Source: Hordeum vulgare subsp. vulgare (taxonomy: Eukaryota > Streptophyta > Magnoliopsida > Poales > Poaceae). From it: a stretch of 64,000 bases of DNA. Under the pieces are notes generated by a model. That model ran no database searches and was not told the DNA's origin. It was given only the letters and a program-made list of their open reading frames with translations. The stretch is from positions 331,722,581 to 331,786,580 of the forward strand of contig NC_058518.1 in NCBI RefSeq assembly GCF_904849725.1, read 5' to 3'. Below, piece by piece: positions 59,012-64,000 of the stretch (position 1 is the stretch's first letter; the number at the start of each line of letters is the position of its first letter). The translations under genes were made by a program, and so were the position numbers.

Positions 59012-59150
59012 AGCATTGTCCCATGTGAGCAAATAAAAGAGGCCAGCGATGCCCATATACAAAAGAGGCCAAAGATGCCCACCAAAAAAAAAGAGGCCAA
59101 AGATCCCACCCAAAAAAAATGATGAGAGAAAAGAGAGAAGGGACAATGCT
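59012..59150 (+). repeat. Inverted repeat around purine-rich tandem units, element J
   Basis: Arms AGCATTGTCCC (59012-59022) and GGGACAATGCT (59140-59150) are perfect complements. Between them AAAAGAGGCCAAAGATGCCC recurs about three times in slightly different forms (59035-59120), with A runs between. Confidence 0.92.
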
Positions 59151-59904
59151 ACTATCCTTCCAAACTTGTGCTTATTAAGCACCATGATCTTCATGATTGA
59201 GAGTCTCTCGTTTTGTCACCACCATATAGCTAGTGGGAAATTTTCATTATATAACTTGGCTTGTATATTCCAATGATAGGCTTCCTCAAATTTGCCTTAG
59301 GTCTTCGTGAGCAAGCAAGTTCGATGCACACCCACTAGTTTTCTTTAAGAGCTTTCACATACTCTTAGCTCTAGTGCATCATTTGTATGGAAATCCCTAC
59401 TCATTCACATTGATATCTATTGATGAGCATCTCCACAGCTCATTGATATGCCTAGTTAATGTGATCATCTTCTCCTTGTTTGTCTTGCAACCTCCACCAC
59501 ACTCCACACCACTTATAGTGCTAAAACCATGGCTCACGCTAATGTATTGCGTGAGAGTTGAAAAGGTTTGAGAAAGTAAATGTGTGAAAACAATTACTTG
59601 GCCAATGCCGGGGTTGTGCATGATTTAAATTCGTTGTGCAATGATGATAGATCATAGCCAGACTATATCCTTTTGTAGGGATAACTTTCTTTTGGCCTTG
59701 TTATTTTGAAAGTTCATGATTACCTTGCTAGTTTGCTTGAAGTATTATTGTTTCCACATCAATAGAAAACTATTGTTTTGAATCTAATGGACCTGAACAT
59801 TCACGTCACATAAGAGGAGTTACAAAGGACATCTATGCTAGGTAGCATGAAAGCATCAAAAATTCATTCTTTATCACTTCCCTACTCGAGGACGAGCTGG
59901 AGTT

Positions 59905-59919
59905 AAGCTTGGGGATGCT
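59905..59919 (+). other. Polypurine tract, element J
   Basis: AAGCTTGGGGATGCT abuts the 3' LTR start TGATACGTC at 59920. Confidence 0.85.
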
Positions 59920-61421
59920 TGATACGTCTCAAACGTATCTATAATTTTTGATGGTTTCATGCTGTTATCTTGTCATCTTTGGATGTTTTATGTACCTTTT
60001 ATATCTTTTTTGGGACTAACTTACTAATTCAGTGCCAAGTGCGAGTTCCTGTTTTTCTGTGTTTTTGGCTCTTTTCAGATCTGATTTTGGAACGGAGTCC
60101 AAACGGAATAAAATCCCTGAAAGAAATTTTTCCAGAAGGAAGAAGATCAGGGGGCTTGAGGGCCAAGGCACGAGAGCTACAGGGGGCCCACAAGCCCTGT
60201 AGCCACCACCAGGGGAGGCGGCTACCAGGCTTGTGACCTCCCTGGCGCCCCCCTGACCTAGCTCCTTCGCCTATATATTCCCTAAAATACAGAAAAAATA
60301 GGGGAATCCACGAAAACACTTTTCCGCCGCCGCAAGCTTCCGTTTCCGCGAGATCTCACCTGGAGACCCTTCCCGATGCCCTGCCAGAGGGGACTTTGGA
60401 GTTGGAGGGCTTCTACATCAACATCATCGCCCCTCCAATGACTCGTGAGTAGTTCACTTCAGACCTACGGGTCCGTAGTTAGTAGCTAGATGGCTTCTTC
60501 TCTCTCTTCGATCTTCAATACAAAGTTCTCCTTGATCTTCATGGAGATCTATCCGATGTAATCCTCTTTGGCATTGTGTTTGTCGAGATCCGATGAATTG
60601 TGGATTTGTGATCAGATTATCTATGATATATATTTGAGTATTTGCTGATTTCTTATATGCATGATTTGATATCCTTGTAAGTCTCTCCGAGTCTTGGGTT
60701 TTGTTTGGCCAACTAGATCTATGATTCTTGCAATGGGAGAAGTGCTTGGTTTTGGGTTCATACCGTGTGGTGACCTTTTGGACTTAATACACTAGATGCA
60801 TGCTGGATAGCGGTCGACGTGTGGAGTAATAGTAGTAGATGCAGAAAGTATCGGTCTACTTGTTTTGGACATGATGCCTATAGATATAAACATTGCCATA
60901 GATAACGTCACGACATTGCGCGGTTCTATCAATTGCTCCACAGTAATTCGTTCACCCACCGTCTACTTGCTTTCATGAGAGAAGCCACTAGTGAACACTA
61001 TGGCCCCCAGGTCTATTCACACCTATCATTTCCACTTTCGCTTTTACTTTGCTTTGTTACTTTGTTGCTTTTAGTTCTCACTTGGCAAACAATCTATAAG
61101 GGATTGACAACCCCTTCATAACGTTGGGTGCAAGCTCTTTGTGTTTGTGCAGGTACCTGTGATAATCCTTCACTAGATCGATACCTTGGTTCTCAAAACT
61201 GAGGGAAATACTTACCGCCGCTGTGCTACATCACCCTTTCCGCTTCGAGGGAACAGCAACACAAGGCTCCAAGGCCACGGGGGAATCCTTTGCATATTTG
61301 CCAAGGAAGTCCCTAAAGGCATAGCCATAGCAGTAGGATTCCTGGTGTCGTTGCTGAGGAGTATCAAGACAAGAATAGTCTCCCGTCGGCACGTGTTTCT
61401 GGCGCCGTTGGAAGGTCTTTT
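59920..61421 (+). repeat. 3' LTR of element J, deleted and end-truncated
   Basis: 1,502 bp against 1,650 bp in the 5' LTR. About 133 bp are missing at 60775-60778, where GTGACC is joined to TTTTGGACTTAA (55488-55620 of the 5' LTR). The last 15 or so bases of the LTR are also missing where it meets element L at 61421. A TATA-like CTATATATT is at 60271-60279. Confidence 0.9.
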
Positions 61422-62497
61422 ACGATACGGAGGAGAAGAGTTCATCGTGTTTTATGATACGGAGGCGCCGTCAACTCGTGTTCTTCATCTGGAGGGCAGA
61501 TCTGGAGTCCGTTCTGGGTTATGGAGAGGGGAGATCGTCACCATCGTCATCATCAACCTTCCTTCATCGCCCATTCCAGGATGCTCTTCACCGTTCGTGA
61601 GTAATCTCATCGTACGCTTGCTGGACGGTGATGGGTTGGATGAGATCTGTTATGTAATCGAGTTAGTTTTGACGGGGATTGATCCCTAGTATCCACTATG
61701 TTCTGAGATTGATGTTGCTACTATTTTGCCATGCTTAATGCTTGCCACTAGGGCCCGAGTGCCATGATTTCAGATCTGAACCTATTATGTTGTCACCAAT
61801 ATATGTGTGTTCTTGATCCTATCTTGCAAGTTGTAGTCACCTACTATGTGTTATGACCCGGCAACCCCGGAGTGACAATAGCCGGAACCACTCCCGGAGA
61901 TGATCATAGTATGAGGAGTTCATGTATTCACCAAGTGTTAATGCGTTGGTCCGGTTCATTATTAAAAGGAGAACCTTAATATCTCGTAGTTTCCATTAGG
62001 ACCCCGCTGCCACGGGAGGGATGGACAATAGATGTCATGCAAGTTATTTTCCCTAAGCACGTCTGACTACATACGGAATACATGCCTACATTAGATTGAC
62101 GAACTGGAGCTAGTTACTTATCTCTCCGTGTTATAATTGTTGCATGATGAATCACATCCGGCATAATCATCCATCACCGATCCAATGCCTACGAGTCTTT
62201 TACTACTGGTCCTTGCTACGTTACTTTGCTACTACTGCTGTCACTACTGCTACTGTTACTCTATTGCTACTGCTTTTACTTTGCTGCTACTGGTTACTGT
62301 TGCTACTGCTGCTATCACCCTACTTTGCTACTGATACCTTGCTGCAGATACTAAATCTTTCAGGTGTGGTTGAATTGACAACTCAACTGCTAATAATTGA
62401 GAATATTCTTTGGCTTCCCCTTGAGTCAAATCAATAATTTGGGTTGAATACTCTACCCTCGAAAACTGATGTGATCCCCTATACTTGTGGGTTATCA
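61422..62497 (+). repeat. Partial 5' LTR of element L
   Basis: The 3' 1,076 bp of an LTR, starting inside ACGATACGGAGGAGAAGAG and ending TTGTGGGTTATCA at 62497. The promoter end of the LTR is lost. Confidence 0.88.
62196..62345 (+). repeat. Imperfect trinucleotide repeat in LTR of L
   Basis: Repeated TACTGCTAC and TTGCTACTG units (for example 62226-62260 and 62281-62320) form an impure CTA/CTG/TTA-rich tract. Confidence 0.8.
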
Positions 62498-62508
62498 AGA
62501 CTATTTTC

Positions 62509-62588
62509 TGGCGCCGTTGCGAGGGAAGCCAAAGTCAAGAATAGTCCCCCGTCAACATGCCTATTTTCTGGCGCCGTTGCCGGGGAAG
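62509..62588 (+). other. Tandem primer-binding sites (tRNA-Asp type), element L
   Basis: The first copy, TGGCGCCGTTGCGAGGGAAG (62509-62528), lies 11 bases after the LTR. The second, TGGCGCCGTTGCCGGGGAAG (62569-62588), lies 60 bases further on and is the better match to tRNA-Asp. Both are preceded by CTATTTTC. Confidence 0.88.
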
Positions 62589-62636
62589 CACAACTATATT
62601 CTCTGAGTCAATTGGGCTTTACGTCTGCTGGTCACT

Positions 62637-64000
62637 ATGAGGAATCTGATAGATCCAAGAACTAAAGTCTTGCCCTCAACTACGAGGACAGGTAAGGAAC
62701 TGCCATCTAGCTCTGCACTTGATTCACCTTCAGTTATGAGTAAGTTTGCGACACCACCTCCTGCTAGAAATTTTGATGTGTCGCCTATGCTTCATGATCC
62801 TACTTCTGCAGCCCATGATGCTTATGATGATGCTATGCTTGATACTGCTTTGCCTCATGATGCTATGCTTGATACTGCTTTGCCACTAGGTGCATTCCTT
62901 GATGCACAAATTGCTAGATTTGCTGCTAGATGTTATGATACTTCTGAAACTGCTGATACTATTGAAATAGAACCTGCTATTATGCCTGAATTGCCTGATA
63001 TGCCTGAGCGTTATGTTATGAAGGGAGATATAGTTGAGGATTTTCTTGCGTGTAAGGATAGCTATGAAGTTGAGAAATTACTACGCAAGTGGAAATAAAA
63101 ATCTTTGAACGCTAGGATGAAATACGACCCGAAGTTTGCCACTTCGCCTATCTTTGTGATCGATAAGGATTATGAATTCTCTGTCGACCCTGAGTTAATC
63201 ACTCTGGTCGAATCTGATCCTTTTCACGGTTATGAGTCTGAAACGGTTGTAGCCCATCTTACCAAACTGCACGATATAGCCACCCTATTCACGAGTGAGG
63301 AAAAGATTCGCCACTACTATATCCTAAAGCTGTTTCCTTTCTTGCTAAAGGATGATGCTAAGACTTGGTTCACTTCTCTTGCTCCTGGTTGTGTGCGTAG
63401 CCCCCAAGATATGGTCTACTACTTCTCTGAAACATATTTCCCCGCCCATAAGAAGCAAGCTGCCTTGCAGGGAATATACAACTTTCCTCAAGCTGAAGAA
63501 GAGAGTCTCCCACAAGCTTGGGGGAGGCTCGTCCAGCTGTTGAATGCTTTGCCTGATCACCCTCTTGAGAAGACTGAAATACTTGATATCTTCTATAATG
63601 GACTTACCGATGCTTCTAAGGACCACCTATCGAAGAGATCCATGGTCTTGATAACCCGATACAGGTAGTAGAAGTAAATTCTCTGCGTAGGTTTGATGAG
63701 AGTGATATTCCTTTTGATAAACCTACTAGCCTATGCCTGGATGAATTTGATAACTTTGTTGCCAAACAACAGAGTTTCAAAGATTATGTTAGCAGACAAT
63801 TGGAACAGAATGCTCGTATGCTTAGTCATTTAAGTGCTTGTGTGGACAGAAGCGTCAATGATCTTAAGCTCTTGAGTAAACATGCCTCTATGGTTACTAC
63901 TCAAGTAGAACAAGTACTTAAAGCTCAGAATGACTTGCTCAATGAGTTGAATGACAATTCTGTCAGAGTCGTCACTAGAGGCGGTAGAATGACCCAGGAA
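62637..64000 (+). pseudogene. Gypsy gag, element L, partial
   Basis: It starts MRNLIDPRTKVLPSTTRTGK at 62637. A 10-residue unit is repeated in tandem (DAMLDTALPH, then DAMLDTALPL; about 62830-62890). A TAA at 63096-63098 stops the frame, which continues in phase with LNARMKYDPKFATSPIFVID. The gag core reads LLKDDAKTWFTSLAPGC, YFPAHKKQAALQGIYNFPQA and LPQAWGRLVQLLNALPDHPL. A small deletion near 63629 shifts the frame into EEIHGLDNPIQVVEVNSLRR. The rest runs to the window edge (VVTRGGRMTQE). Confidence 0.88.

Larger units (their letters stand above)
57126..59904 (+). other. Non-coding 3' internal region, element J
   Basis: Collinear by eye with the opposite strand of the same region in C, E and G/H. 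It holds the post-ORF motif, two polypurine-tract copies with a hairpin (57880-57963) and the inverted repeat at 59012-59150. No credible ORF. Confidence 0.85.
54627..61421 (+). mobile_element. Non-autonomous Gypsy element J
   Basis: A 6,795-bp element with LTRs 54627-56276 and 59920-61421, primer site 56278-56297, one 193-codon ORF and a polypurine tract at 59905-59919. LTRs and non-coding interior match the family of C, E, G, H and K, but gag-protease is absent. The left flank is GTGGC inside a Copia LTR and the right flank is ACGAT inside another Gypsy LTR, so there is no target duplication. Confidence 0.9.
61422..64000 (+). mobile_element. Athila-like Gypsy element L (WHAM-like), 5' part
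   Basis: Partial LTR (61422-62497), two primer sites and gag, running off the right edge. The first part of the LTR is missing where it meets element J. It is related to but distinct from element F (LTR end CCTATACTTGTGGGTTATCA versus CATACACTTGTGGGTCATCA). The family name is tentative. Confidence 0.88.

Noticed and set aside
62509..62588. tRNA gene or tRNA fragment
   Set aside because: Only about 20 bases complementary to the 3' end of tRNA-Asp are present, next to an LTR; this is a primer-binding site.

Overview
The window looks like intergenic DNA from a large grass genome of the wheat/barley/rye/Aegilops group (Triticeae). The Ty1/Copia LTRs have the BARE/WIS/Angela termini (TGTTGGAAATATGCCC), and the Ty3/Gypsy elements are Athila-like, with primer sites for tRNA-Asp and LTRs that begin TGATACGTC. 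Almost every base belongs to a retrotransposon or its debris. I see no host gene, no rRNA or tRNA gene and no CRISPR. Family names are from memory and tentative; boundaries rest on LTR ends, primer sites, polypurine tracts and 5-bp target duplications read from the sequence.

Layout. 1-5634: minus-strand Copia debris: a leader and primer site (1-1136), an LTR (1137-2906), and the end of a pol gene split by a nested solo LTR (3023-4801, target duplication TCTGC/TCTGT). 5635-9610: a 3'-truncated Gypsy element, D (gag-protease plus 5' LTR). 9611-31789: one decayed LINE in three pieces (9611-11159, 19492-21931, 31351-31789), split by Gypsy element E (11160-19486, duplication ATCTC) and by the pol-bearing Gypsy element F (21932-31350, duplication TGGTC). 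31790-32733 and 50688-53435: unassigned sequence and unclassified repeat. 32734-50682: Gypsy element G (duplication GTCCC). It carries element C in its 3' LTR (33264-41344, duplication CGCCT), the remains of element H in its interior (from 42486), and solo LTR K in its 5' LTR (49008-50375, duplication GCCCC). 53436-54626: truncated plus-strand Copia LTR. 54627-61421: plus-strand non-autonomous Gypsy element J. 61422-64000: plus-strand Gypsy element L (LTR end, two primer sites, gag), running off the window.

How the parts relate. C, D and E encode only gag and an aspartic protease. The G/H chimera keeps an intact gag remnant of 225 codons, and J an unrelated acidic ORF of 193 codons. Only F has reverse transcriptase, RNase H and integrase, and it is broken (stops, frameshifts and two catalytic Asp-to-Glu changes). 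The non-coding parts of C, E, G/H and J are conserved and carry likely RNA-level signals. These are an inverted repeat whose arms changed together in E, repeated copies of the polypurine tract, a hairpin, and a motif just downstream of the last ORF. They are the best candidates for undescribed biology. LTR 3' ends also appear to have moved outward across duplicated primer-binding sites.
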